Below are positions 13,420-20,867 of a DNA stretch of 24,097 nucleotides, piece by piece. The number at the start of each line of letters is the position of its first letter. The stretch's first letter is position 1. Below the pieces are notes generated by a model, which did not search any database, was not told the DNA's origin, and saw nothing but the letters and a program-made list of their open reading frames with translations. This DNA comes from Firmicutes bacterium CAG:475 (lineage in GTDB: Bacteria > Bacillota > Clostridia > Christensenellales > CAG-917). A program made the translations under genes and the position numbers. The stretch spans positions 1 to 24,097 of the forward strand of contig FR895564.1 of the NCBI GenBank assembly GCA_000434435.1, given 5' to 3'.

Positions 13420-15273
13420 ATGGCAAACGAAAAAAATATGGCACCGAGATCCAAAGGCGGACTCAAAAAGATGGCGAGTTGCGTGGGCGAGTACAAAGTC
13501 CACGCGATTTTCACGTCTGTTTTGGTTGCGCTGGAAGTTCTTTTTGAAATTTTGATTCCGCTCATCATGGCGCAAATCGTAAACGTAGGTATGGTTGAGG
13601 ACGCAACGTCTTTTACGTTTACGCTTCAACTTGGAAGCAAAGGCTTCGAGTTGTTTACGATGAACAACCGCGTCTGGTTTATCGTCACTTGCGGCGCAAT
13701 GATGATAGTTATGGCGTTGATATCGCTGTTTTTCGGCACGATGTCGGGCAGACTTGCGGCGACCGCTTCGACGGGTTTTGCAAAAAATCTGCGCAAAAAG
13801 ATGTTTTATAAGATTGAAAACTTCTCCTTTGCAAACCTTGACAGATTCAAAACCGCAAGCCTTGTGACAAGACTTACCACCGACGTAACCAACATACAGA
13901 TGGCATTTCAAATCATCATCCGTATGCTTGTGCGCTCGCCGATAATGTTGATTTTGGCAATGTGCATGTCAATCTCAATAAGCCCGGATTTGTCGCTCAT
14001 ATTTGCCGCGGCGATCCCCGTTTTGATCGTAGGACTTATCGTGGGTGTGAAAGTCGTGTTCCCGAGATTTGAAAAGATGCTCCGCAAATACGACGATATG
14101 AACGAGTCCACGCAGGAAAACCTCATAGGTATCCGCGCGGTCAAGGCATTCGTGAGAGAGGACAACGAAATCGACAAGTTCAAAAAAGTCAGTTCAACTG
14201 TCCAAAAACTTCAATTTTCCGCGGAAAAAATCATCGTTATCGCATTCCCGTTTATGCAAATCGTGGTTTACGCGTGTATGATTTGCGTTGCGTGGTTCGG
14301 CGGCAACGACATCATCGTGGGCAACATGAAACTCGGCGATTTCACTGCATTTTTGAGTTATATTATGCAAATCCTTATGTCGCTTATCATGGTGGCAATG
14401 GGCTTTATGAACATCGTGCTTTCGCGTGCGTCCCTCGATCGTATTGTTGAAATTCTCGACGAAAAAATCGACATCGAAGACGCTCCAGACTCACAGGATA
14501 TCGAAGTCAAAGACGGCAGTATCGATTTCGACAACGTCGATTTTTCCTATTCGAAATCCCGCGATGTTCTCAATCTTGAAAACATCGACTTGCATATCAG
14601 GAGCGGTGAAACCATCGGTATCATAGGCGGAACCGGCTCGGCAAAGTCCACTCTCGTCCAGCTGATTCCCAGACTTTACGACGTTTTGGACGGCGAGGTG
14701 AAGGTCGGGGGCGTCAACGTCAAGGACTACAAGCTCGACAAACTCAGAGATTCCGTCGCAATGGTGCTTCAAAAGAACGTGTTGTTCAGCGGCACGATAA
14801 GGCAAAACTTGCTTTGGGGCAACAAAGACGCAACGGACGAGGAAATCGAACACGCTGCAAAAGCGGCGCAAGCGCACGATTTCATCATGTCTTTCCCCGA
14901 CGGTTACGAAACCGAACTCGGTCAGGGCGGCGTCAACGTATCCGGCGGTCAAAAACAACGTCTTTGCATCGCGCGCGCTTTGCTCAAAAAGCCGAAAATC
15001 ATGATTATGGACGATTCTACGTCCGCAGTCGATACCGCAACCGACGCGGCAATAAGATCCGGACTCAAAAAAGAATTCGGAGATACTACTGTGCTTATCA
15101 TCGCTCAACGTATCTCTTCCGTCGAGGACGCGGACAGAATCATCGTTATGAACGACGGCAAAATCGACGCCGTTGGCACTCACGAAGAGTTGCTTGCAAC
15201 CAACGAGATTTATCGGGACGTGTACAATTCCCAAAAGAAAGGAAGCGACGAGGAGGTGAGCGTCAATGCGTAA
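13420..15273 (+). CDS. ABC exporter half-transporter with degenerate ATPase site
   Basis: A type IV (MsbA-like) ABC exporter subunit (617 aa) with six membrane segments in residues about 28-335 and an ATPase domain from about 365. Walker A is GGTGSAKST (403-411), with Ala where Gly is usual. The signature VSGGQ (507-511) is intact. Walker B ends DDSTSAVD (531-538), so the catalytic Glu is Asp532, and the switch His is Gln563 (IAQR). These substitutions define the degenerate site of heterodimeric exporters such as TM287/288, BmrCD and LmrCD. The partner follows with an 8-bp overlap. The start is ATG13420 after AAGGTGA. The divergent TetR gene suggests drug-inducible or metabolite-inducible control. 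The substrate is unknown. Confidence 0.93.
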   Translation: MANEKNMAPRSKGGLKKMASCVGEYKVHAIFTSVLVALEVLFEILIPLIMAQIVNVGMVEDATSFTFTLQLGSKGFELFTMNNRVWFIVTCGAMMIVMALISLFFGTMSGRLAATASTGFAKNLRKKMFYKIENFSFANLDRFKTASLVTRLTTDVTNIQMAFQIIIRMLVRSPIMLILAMCMSISISPDLSLIFAAAIPVLIVGLIVGVKVVFPRFEKMLRKYDDMNESTQENLIGIRAVKAFVREDNEIDKFKKVSSTVQKLQFSAEKIIVIAFPFMQIVVYACMICVAWFGGNDIIVGNMKLGDFTAFLSYIMQILMSLIMVAMGFMNIVLSRASLDRIVEILDEKIDIEDAPDSQDIEVKDGSIDFDNVDFSYSKSRDVLNLENIDLHIRSGETIGIIGGTGSAKSTLVQLIPRLYDVLDGEVKVGGVNVKDYKLDKLRDSVAMVLQKNVLFSGTIRQNLLWGNKDATDEEIEHAAKAAQAHDFIMSFPDGYETELGQGGVNVSGGQKQRLCIARALLKKPKIMIMDDSTSAVDTATDAAIRSGLKKEFGDTTVLIIAQRISSVEDADRIIVMNDGKIDAVGTHEELLATNEIYRDVYNSQKKGSDEEVSVNA

Positions 15274-17230
15274 AGACAAAAAACAAAACGTCAAAAAAGC
15301 GGCGGCTCAAAACAAGTTTAGGGCAAAGAACCCTATGCAAACCTTGAAGCGTATTCTCGGGTATTGGAAACCGTATAGAGGTCAACTTATCGGCGCATTG
15401 ATTTGCATGATCGCAAACGTGCTTTGCAACATCGCAGGTACGTTTATGCTCGGCTCGGTTGTCGTCAACAACTATATCCTTCCTCTTGCTTATGCAAACG
15501 GAGTGTACGTCACCTCCAATGCGGAAATCATCGCAAGGGCGGCGGAAGTCACCATGCAAAACTTCGGCGGTATCGTCGGCGTTATGGCGGCAATGTACGT
15601 CGTGGGCGCAGGGCTTCATTATCTTTACAACTACATTCTCGTCAGAGTCACCACCAAAACCCTCCAAAGCGTGCGTGACGAGATGTTCGAAAAGATGGAA
15701 AAATTGCCCGTCAAATATTTCGACACTCACACCCACGGCGACATAATGAGCCTTTACACCAACGACACGGACACGTTGCGCGAACTGCTTTCAAACGGCA
15801 TTCCCAACCTTATCAGCAACTTGCTTATGGTTGTCGGTATGTTCGTCGCAATGATGCTCGTATCTCCGCTGCTGACGCTTTGCTCGGTGGTTATGCTCGT
15901 CATCATGCTTTTCATTATGAAGTTCGTCGCAGGCAAGAGCGGCAAGCACTTTGTCGGTCAACAACGCCAGACCGGCGCGATAAACGGCTTTATCGAGGAG
16001 CATATCGACGGACTTAAAGTGGTCAAAGTGTTCTGCCACGAGGACGAGGAAAAAATCGATTTCGACAAATTCAACGAGGATTTGTTCCATCACTCCGACA
16101 AGGCGCACACGTATGCGAATATACTATTCCCGATCATGGGCAACTTGTCCTACGTGTCCTATGCGGCAACCGCAATTCTCGGCACGATTATGGCAATCGG
16201 CGGATTCGGAGGAATGACTTGGGGCGGACTTGTATCCTTCATGCAATTCTCACGTCAATTCAGCAATCCGCTCTCGCAAATCGCTCAACAAATGAACGGC
16301 GTTCTTATGGCACTTGCAGGCGCGGAGCGTATCTTTGAATTGATTGACCAGCAACCCGAACAGGACGAAGGCTATGTAACTCTCGTAAACGCAAAAGAGG
16401 ACGAGGACGGCAACATCGTAGAAACCGAAGAATACACGGGCGAGTGGGCGTGGAAACATTTCCACAAAGCAGACGGCACTACAACATACGTCAAGTGGAG
16501 AGGAGAGGTCGAATTCGAGGACGTATCTTTTGGTTACGTTCCCGAAAAAACCGTCCTCAAACACGTCACAATGGAAGCGTTGCCGGGACAAAAAATCGCT
16601 CTTGTCGGTTCGACTGGTGCGGGCAAAACGACTATCACAAATCTTATCAACCGATTCTATGACATCAACGAGGGCAAGATAAGATACGACAACATCAATA
16701 TAACAAAAATCAAAAAAGACGATTTGCGTCACTCTATGGCAATGGTTCTTCAAGATACGCACCTCTTTACGGGGACGGTCACCGACAACATCCGTTTCGG
16801 CAAGCTCGACGCCACCGACGAGGAAGTCAAAGCCGCGGCAAAACTCGCAAATGCGGATTACTTTATCCGCCACTTGCCGGAAGGATATGACACCATGCTT
16901 ACAGGCGACGGCGAAAACCTTTCGCAAGGTCAACGTCAGCTTCTTGCAATCGCACGCGCCGCAGTCGCAAATCCGCCCGTGCTCATTCTCGACGAGGCTA
17001 CAAGCTCCATCGATACCCGCACAGAAAAACTTATAGAGCAGGGTATGGACAAACTCATGCAAGGTCGCACCGTATTTGTCATTGCGCACAGACTTTCCAC
17101 AGTCCGCAACTCCGACATGATTTGCGTCCTCGAACACGGCGAGATTATCGAGCGCGGCAATCACGAGCAGTTGATAGCGCAGAGGGGGAGGTATTATCAG
17201 CTTTACACCGGTGCATTCGAGTTGGAATAA
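15266..17230 (+). CDS. ABC exporter half-transporter, catalytically competent partner
   Basis: The second half (654 aa) of the heterodimeric exporter. Membrane domain about 38-345, ATPase domain from about 413. It carries a canonical Walker A GSTGAGKTT (448-456), Walker B LILDEATS with Glu577, and switch His608 (IAHRLST). Its signature is LSQGQ (552-556), not LSGGQ. This complements the upstream protein: one composite site has this protein's Walker motifs plus the partner's intact VSGGQ, and the other is degenerate. An insert of about 45 residues (365-410) joins the two domains, as in other members. The start is ATG15266, with GAGGAGGTGAGC before it, overlapping the upstream stop by 8 bp, so translation is probably coupled. 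The TAA stop lies inside the first arm of a palindromic repeat (17226-17353). Confidence 0.94.
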   Translation: MRKDKKQNVKKAAAQNKFRAKNPMQTLKRILGYWKPYRGQLIGALICMIANVLCNIAGTFMLGSVVVNNYILPLAYANGVYVTSNAEIIARAAEVTMQNFGGIVGVMAAMYVVGAGLHYLYNYILVRVTTKTLQSVRDEMFEKMEKLPVKYFDTHTHGDIMSLYTNDTDTLRELLSNGIPNLISNLLMVVGMFVAMMLVSPLLTLCSVVMLVIMLFIMKFVAGKSGKHFVGQQRQTGAINGFIEEHIDGLKVVKVFCHEDEEKIDFDKFNEDLFHHSDKAHTYANILFPIMGNLSYVSYAATAILGTIMAIGGFGGMTWGGLVSFMQFSRQFSNPLSQIAQQMNGVLMALAGAERIFELIDQQPEQDEGYVTLVNAKEDEDGNIVETEEYTGEWAWKHFHKADGTTTYVKWRGEVEFEDVSFGYVPEKTVLKHVTMEALPGQKIALVGSTGAGKTTITNLINRFYDINEGKIRYDNINITKIKKDDLRHSMAMVLQDTHLFTGTVTDNIRFGKLDATDEEVKAAAKLANADYFIRHLPEGYDTMLTGDGENLSQGQRQLLAIARAAVANPPVLILDEATSSIDTRTEKLIEQGMDKLMQGRTVFVIAHRLSTVRNSDMICVLEHGEIIERGNHEQLIAQRGRYYQLYTGAFELE

Positions 17231-17353
17231 ACGCACTATTGAGCGAATAACTGCGTCAACACCCTTTTGTTCACCCGTCACGTACACATCAGTACGTTAG
17301 GCGGGTTCGCAAAGGGGTGTTTCCTTGTTCTTCATCTCAATATTGCGTTTATT
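17226..17353. repeat. Palindromic repeat element, copy A
   Basis: A 128-bp imperfect palindrome. Its end arms, AATAAACGCACTATTGAG (17226-17243) and 17336-17353, are inverse complements with one mismatch. Inner pairs include AACACCC with GGGTGTT-like arms and CGTA with TACG near the centre. The segment CTATTGAGCGAATAACTGCG recurs in copy C, and TCACCCGTCA recurs in copy B. The left arm covers the stop codon of the ABC gene. No open frame or transposase is inside. Confidence 0.8.
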
Positions 17354-17403
17354 TATAGTTAAAAGAGGAACAAAAACCTTGTTTCTCATCTGTCTGAAAA
17401 AAG

Positions 17404-17437
17404 AAAAAATCCGACGAATTTTCGTCGGATTTTTTAT
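17404..17437. terminator. Bidirectional terminator between ABC operon and membrane-protein operon
   Basis: An A-run, then TCCGACGA paired with TCGTCGGA, then a T-run. The whole is symmetrical, so it works for both converging units. Confidence 0.88.
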
Positions 17438-17452
17438 GCTTTGAATTGCTTT

Positions 17453-18364
17453 TTAGTCAACGCTTTGGGTGTCCTCTGCGATTTGTTCCGCCTCTTTTTC
17501 GACATCTTCGAGTGCTTGCTCTTCGTTTTGCTCTTCGTTTTGCTCTTCGTTTTGATTTTCGCTTTGCTCATCGTCGGATTTGACGGCGTTTGCGGAGTTT
17601 TCGTCGAGTTCGACGTCGGAAACCGCGATTCCTTCGAGGTGTTCTTTTTCTTCTTGAAGTTTTTGCTTTTTCTTTTCACGCACGACTTGGAGAATACCGA
17701 AGATTGCGCAAAGAGCTATACCGACAAACAAGTATGCCGAGCCGACGCCGAGCTTTGGCGCTGCAAATCCCAAAATGAGAGAGAACGCAACGATGATGAC
17801 AAGCGGGAATACTGCGAGCTTGATGTTTTTGACGACGTATTTTCCGCCGAGCGATCCAAACAGCGCGTAAACGACGCAGGTGAACGCAGGCGTAATCCAC
17901 GGAGTGTTTTTGATTGCCGTTTCAACGTTGCTGACAGCAAGGATAAGAACGAACACCGCGATGATGACCGTTGTCACCAGAGTGCTTGTCGCAACCGAGA
18001 GGGTGGACACCACTTCGTTTTCTTCCGTACCGAGTTTCGTGCCGCAAATCTCTTGCGCTTTGACGACGCAAGGGATTTTGAGGTTGGAAAGGTTGCCTGT
18101 GATAAAGGCAAGGTACGCACTGTTGATGCCCAACATCGGGGAATAGATAATGGGTTCGAATATTCCCGAGAAGAAGTTGATGATGAAGGGAATGAGCACT
18201 GCGGACGTACCCATGACGCTCATGTCGGGTTTGACGTCGTAGTAGAGGCAAATCGTCGTGGGGACGGCAAAGAATATGGCAAGCGACAACGCAAGCCAAA
18301 TTTTGCCGATGATGTGCGATTTGAGGTTGTAATCCATTGAAACTTTAACTCTTTCTTTTGACAT
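17453..18364 (-). CDS. Multi-pass membrane protein with acidic repetitive tail, partner of the DUF5058-like protein
   Basis: I do not recognise a named family. Of 303 aa, about 20-235 hold roughly seven to eight hydrophobic segments. Between them is a conserved-looking polar block, AYLAFITGNLSNLKIPCV, followed by GTKLGTEENEVVSTLSV. Residues about 236-303 form a hydrophilic cytoplasmic tail: a basic KKKQK stretch, then an acidic region with EEQN repeated. That part is encoded by a 12-bp unit repeated three times at 17518-17553. The start is certain (AAGGAGG nine bases before ATG18364). It follows the DUF5058-like gene by 12 bp, so the two probably form one complex, perhaps a two-part transporter. 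That role is inference from topology and gene pairing only. Confidence 0.75.
   Translation of the reverse strand: MSKERVKVSMDYNLKSHIIGKIWLALSLAIFFAVPTTICLYYDVKPDMSVMGTSAVLIPFIINFFSGIFEPIIYSPMLGINSAYLAFITGNLSNLKIPCVVKAQEICGTKLGTEENEVVSTLSVATSTLVTTVIIAVFVLILAVSNVETAIKNTPWITPAFTCVVYALFGSLGGKYVVKNIKLAVFPLVIIVAFSLILGFAAPKLGVGSAYLFVGIALCAIFGILQVVREKKKQKLQEEKEHLEGIAVSDVELDENSANAVKSDDEQSENQNEEQNEEQNEEQALEDVEKEAEQIAEDTQSVD
17518..17553. repeat. 12-bp tandem repeat inside a coding region, three units
   Basis: Unit GCTCTTCGTTTT occurs three times in a row, with a decayed fourth copy after it. In frame on the minus strand it encodes NEEQ units in the acidic tail, so copy-number changes keep the frame. 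Confidence 0.85.
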
Positions 18365-18376
18365 AATCGCGCCTCC

Positions 18377-19249
18377 TTACAGTATCATTGCAAAGGCGTT
18401 TCTTGCAGCCTCTGCGGCTTGTTCCGCTGCCGACGACGTGTCGGAAGAGAGTGCCCAGCCGTATTTGTTTGCGCAGTAGCTTATCACGCCGACCACAAAC
18501 ATTGCTATGAGCATGGACACGGGCGTTGAGAAGCTGTCAAGCCATTTCCAGTTTGCTTTGTTTATAAGCACGTCGCACACGTACATGCAACCCATTGCCA
18601 CAAGCACTGCGATGAAGTTGTAGTAGCCGTCCACGAACGTCACGTTTTTGGCAAGCGTTTCGATGCTCATCGCAAGATAACCGATGACCATACCGATGAA
18701 GGACACTTGGAAGATAAGATCGCCGATATTTACGCCGCCTTTCTTTCCGCCCGTCGTTTTTGCCATGAGTTTGCCGATTTTGGGCTGATACAAGCGGTAG
18801 AAGAAAAGCACTTCAACGCCGCCCGAGCAGATTGCAATCGTCATAATCATAGCCATAGTGGCAAAGTCTTGCGCGGTGATCCCGTGAGCAATCATCGCTT
18901 CCATAGAGCCGTAAAGACCTTCCGCGACGCCGTTTGCCATCTGCGTTTCGTATTGGAGCGAACCGACGACGGACAGTCTGATTGCGGGGAACGCAATGCC
19001 CAAAGTGCCGACGAGCGTCACTACACCCAGCGCGATTCCGAGGCCGGGAAGAATGGAAAACGTTGCCGACGTGGTGATAACTTTTTTGATTTTCGAGGAC
19101 TCGATGCCGAGTTGTTTCGCTCTTTTGAGCGCGGAGAGCATATAGTAAAGCGACAGCGCGACGATAAACGCAAGCACTATGCCGTACAGTATGAACACCA
19201 TGGGATCTCGAAGAGAAAACTCTCTTGCGCCCAACGTATTTGTCAACAT
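18377..19249 (-). CDS. DUF5058-like integral membrane protein
   Basis: A membrane protein (290 aa) with about seven hydrophobic segments. The N-terminal half, with the block LKRAKQLGIESSKIKKVITT followed by SATFSILPGLGIALGVV, then FPAIRLSVVGSLQYE, resembles DUF5058 proteins of Bacillota as I remember them; a profile search would be needed to confirm this. The function of the family is unknown. A polar loop GGKKGG (about 170) divides the halves, and the C-terminus is a short Ala-rich tail. ATG19249 is chosen because AGGAG precedes it by six bases. It is the first gene of a two-gene operon and is divergent from the folate operon, with a promoter at 19288-19316. Transport of a small organic molecule is plausible but unproven. 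Confidence 0.7.
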   Translation of the reverse strand: MLTNTLGAREFSLRDPMVFILYGIVLAFIVALSLYYMLSALKRAKQLGIESSKIKKVITTSATFSILPGLGIALGVVTLVGTLGIAFPAIRLSVVGSLQYETQMANGVAEGLYGSMEAMIAHGITAQDFATMAMIMTIAICSGGVEVLFFYRLYQPKIGKLMAKTTGGKKGGVNIGDLIFQVSFIGMVIGYLAMSIETLAKNVTFVDGYYNFIAVLVAMGCMYVCDVLINKANWKWLDSFSTPVSMLIAMFVVGVISYCANKYGWALSSDTSSAAEQAAEAARNAFAMIL

Positions 19250-19287
19250 AAGCAACTCCTTTAATCTTATTTTAATAATATGGATTC

Positions 19288-19316
19288 AGTATAAACCACA
19301 TAATCGCATTGCGCAA
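19288..19316 (-). promoter_or_regulatory. Promoter of the DUF5058-like operon
   Basis: On the minus strand: TTGCGC (19316-19311), a 17-nt spacer and TATACT (19293-19288). The -35 box lies inside a perfect inverted repeat at 19311-19334. Confidence 0.6.
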
Positions 19317-19334
19317 TAATTTTTTTTATTGCGC
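19311..19334. promoter_or_regulatory. Perfect inverted repeat between divergent promoters, candidate operator
   Basis: GCGCAATAA (19311-19319) and TTATTGCGC (19326-19334) are separated by six Ts. The repeat covers the -35 box of the DUF5058-like operon and ends 14 bp before the -35 of the folate operon. No regulator is encoded next to it. Confidence 0.55.
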
Positions 19335-19347
19335 TGTCCGTTTTCTC

Positions 19348-19376
19348 TTGCAACTGTTTTCGAATGGTGGTAAAAT
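19348..19376 (+). promoter_or_regulatory. Promoter of the folate operon
   Basis: TTGCAA (19348-19353), a 17-nt spacer and TAAAAT (19371-19376). Transcription would begin just before the THF aptamer. Confidence 0.7.
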
Positions 19377-19388
19377 CAAAATATCATC

Positions 19389-19491
19389 TATGGAAGTAGT
19401 AGAAATTGCGCGTTAAGTGCCGTGCGAACGTGGGGTGTCGGCGGACGAAGAGCGTTGCTCGCGGTGCAATATTCACTCCGGACTTCACATA
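19389..19491 (+). promoter_or_regulatory. THF (tetrahydrofolate) riboswitch aptamer
   Basis: The conserved blocks of the class I THF motif are present in order: GTAG (19396-19399), GCGCGTTAAGTG (19408-19419), GAACGTGGGGTGTCG (19426-19440), then GACGAAGAGCG (19444-19454) and GCGGTGCAATATTCACTCC (19461-19479). P1 can be drawn as TATGGAAGT (19389-19397) with ACTTCACATA (19482-19491), with one bulged A. It lies at the 5' end of a folate operon. Known THF riboswitches mostly repress translation when THF is bound. Confidence 0.9.
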
Positions 19492-19512
19492 TTACCGAAA
19501 GGTTTTTTTGCG

Positions 19513-19538
19513 AGTGCTTCCAAAGGAGGTGCTTTTTG
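19513..19538 (+). promoter_or_regulatory. THF riboswitch expression platform: SD hairpin with U-tract and TTG start
   Basis: AGTGCTTCC (19513-19521) pairs with GGAGGTGCT (19525-19533) around an AAA loop (three G-U pairs). This buries the GGAGG ribosome binding site. A T5 run (19533-19537) follows and contains the first bases of the TTG start at 19536. TGGAAG of the P1 5' strand (19391-19396) is complementary to CTTCCA (19517-19522), giving a mutually exclusive fold that would expose the SD when THF is absent. Confidence 0.7.
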
Positions 19539-20861
19539 TTTTATCAAGAGGCAATCGAATACATCAAAAACATCGAAAGGTCGGGTTCGGATTACGGTAT
19601 CGAACGTATGAGGGAGCTTCTCGATCTTCTCGACGCACCCGACAAACATCTGAAATTCGTGCATATCGCGGGCACCAACGGCAAGGGGAGCGTCAGCGCA
19701 TATCTCACGTCCGTGCTTAAAGAGGCGGGTTACAAGGTGGGAACGTACAATTCTCCGTCCGTGTTTTGCTACAACGAAAGATGGCTTATAAACGGCAATC
19801 CGCTCTCGAACGAGGACGTGGCAAAGTATCTCACCGCAGTGAGAGAGTGCATAGAAAGCGAGCAAATTTTGCGAAACGCTTTCGGCATATCCGAGTTTAA
19901 ACCGACTGCGTTTGAAATCGAAACCGCCGTCGCAATGCTTGCGTTTTTCGACAAAGAGTGCGACGTGTGCGTGCTTGAAACGGGACTCGGAGGAAGGTGG
20001 GACGCAACCAACGCCATTGACGACAAGGTGCTTTCAATCATTACTCCCATAGGTCTTGACCATTGCGCTTTGCTCGGAAATACGCTCGGAGAAATCGCAA
20101 GCGAAAAGGCGGCGATAATAAAAGACGAAGTTGTCACTTGCAATCAGCCCCCAGAAGTTATGGAACAAATAAAACGCCCCTTCGCTCTCAAAGACGGCAA
20201 AAAAGAGTACCGCAAAGCAAACGTCGTTGTTTGCAAAGAACCGAAGTTTTTGAGAGGCAATCTAGACGGACAAGTCTTTTCCTACGACGGAAAGGAATAT
20301 GAAATTTCCATGCTCGGCAAGCATCAACTCGTCAATGCCGCGATTGCGATTTGCGCCGTCGAAGAGCTTAACAAAAAGCATTTCGATATAAGCGAAAACG
20401 CCCTTAAAGTCGGGCTTAAAAACACGATATGGAAAGCGCGGTTGCAAGTTGTAAAAAACGCAAAAGAGGAGTTTAACATCACGATTCCGCAAGATAAAGT
20501 GCTTGTTTTTGACGGATCGCACAATCCGCAAGGTGCAACTACGCTTGTGAACGCAATCAAAGATTTGTTTAAAAACAAGCGCGTGCATCTCGTGCTCGGC
20601 ATACTTAAAGACAAGGACGTAAAAGGCATTTGCACTATTCTCGCACCGCTTGCAAACAGGATAACGTGCATTACGCCGCCGTCGCCCAGAGCAATGCAAA
20701 AGGAAGAACTAAAATGCATAGTCGCGCCTCTTTGCAAAGGGGAATGTTCGATGCAAGACGATATAAAAACGGCAGTGCAAAACGCACTGAACGGCGATTG
20801 CGACGTGACGATTTTGTGCGGTTCGCTGACGCTTTTTTCAGAACTTAAATCCAACGAGTAA
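19536..20861 (+). CDS. folC: Bifunctional dihydrofolate synthase / folylpolyglutamate synthase
   Basis: Adds glutamate to dihydropteroate and further glutamates to folates, using ATP (441 aa, normal). HIAGTNGKGSV near residues 40-50 is the P-loop, ETGLGGRWDATNAI and PIGLDHCALLGNTLGEIASEK follow, and DGSHNPQGA is in the C-terminal ligase domain. The start is a TTG at 19536: GGAGG lies six bases upstream, and the protein then begins MFYQEAIEYI, as FolC proteins do. In-frame upstream codons run back through the THF riboswitch and are not expected to be translated. It is the first gene of folC-folE-folP-folBK; the stop is six bases from folE. Because this pathway makes dihydropteroate, DHFS activity is expected besides FPGS. 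Confidence 0.95.
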   Translation: MFYQEAIEYIKNIERSGSDYGIERMRELLDLLDAPDKHLKFVHIAGTNGKGSVSAYLTSVLKEAGYKVGTYNSPSVFCYNERWLINGNPLSNEDVAKYLTAVRECIESEQILRNAFGISEFKPTAFEIETAVAMLAFFDKECDVCVLETGLGGRWDATNAIDDKVLSIITPIGLDHCALLGNTLGEIASEKAAIIKDEVVTCNQPPEVMEQIKRPFALKDGKKEYRKANVVVCKEPKFLRGNLDGQVFSYDGKEYEISMLGKHQLVNAAIAICAVEELNKKHFDISENALKVGLKNTIWKARLQVVKNAKEEFNITIPQDKVLVFDGSHNPQGATTLVNAIKDLFKNKRVHLVLGILKDKDVKGICTILAPLANRITCITPPSPRAMQKEELKCIVAPLCKGECSMQDDIKTAVQNALNGDCDVTILCGSLTLFSELKSNE

Positions 20862-20867
20862 ACGAAA

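Noticed and set aside
17518..17553. CRISPR-like direct repeats
   Set aside because: The 12-bp units are contiguous with no spacers and lie in frame inside a gene encoding an acidic tail.
17441..18340. 299-codon plus-strand frame opposite the membrane protein gene
   Set aside because: Shadow of the minus-strand membrane protein, starting inside its C-terminal coding region and lacking a ribosome binding site.
19422..19535. N-terminal extension of FolC from an earlier in-frame codon
   Set aside because: These bases form the THF riboswitch and its platform; GGAGG and the TTG at 19536 give the normal FolC N-terminus.
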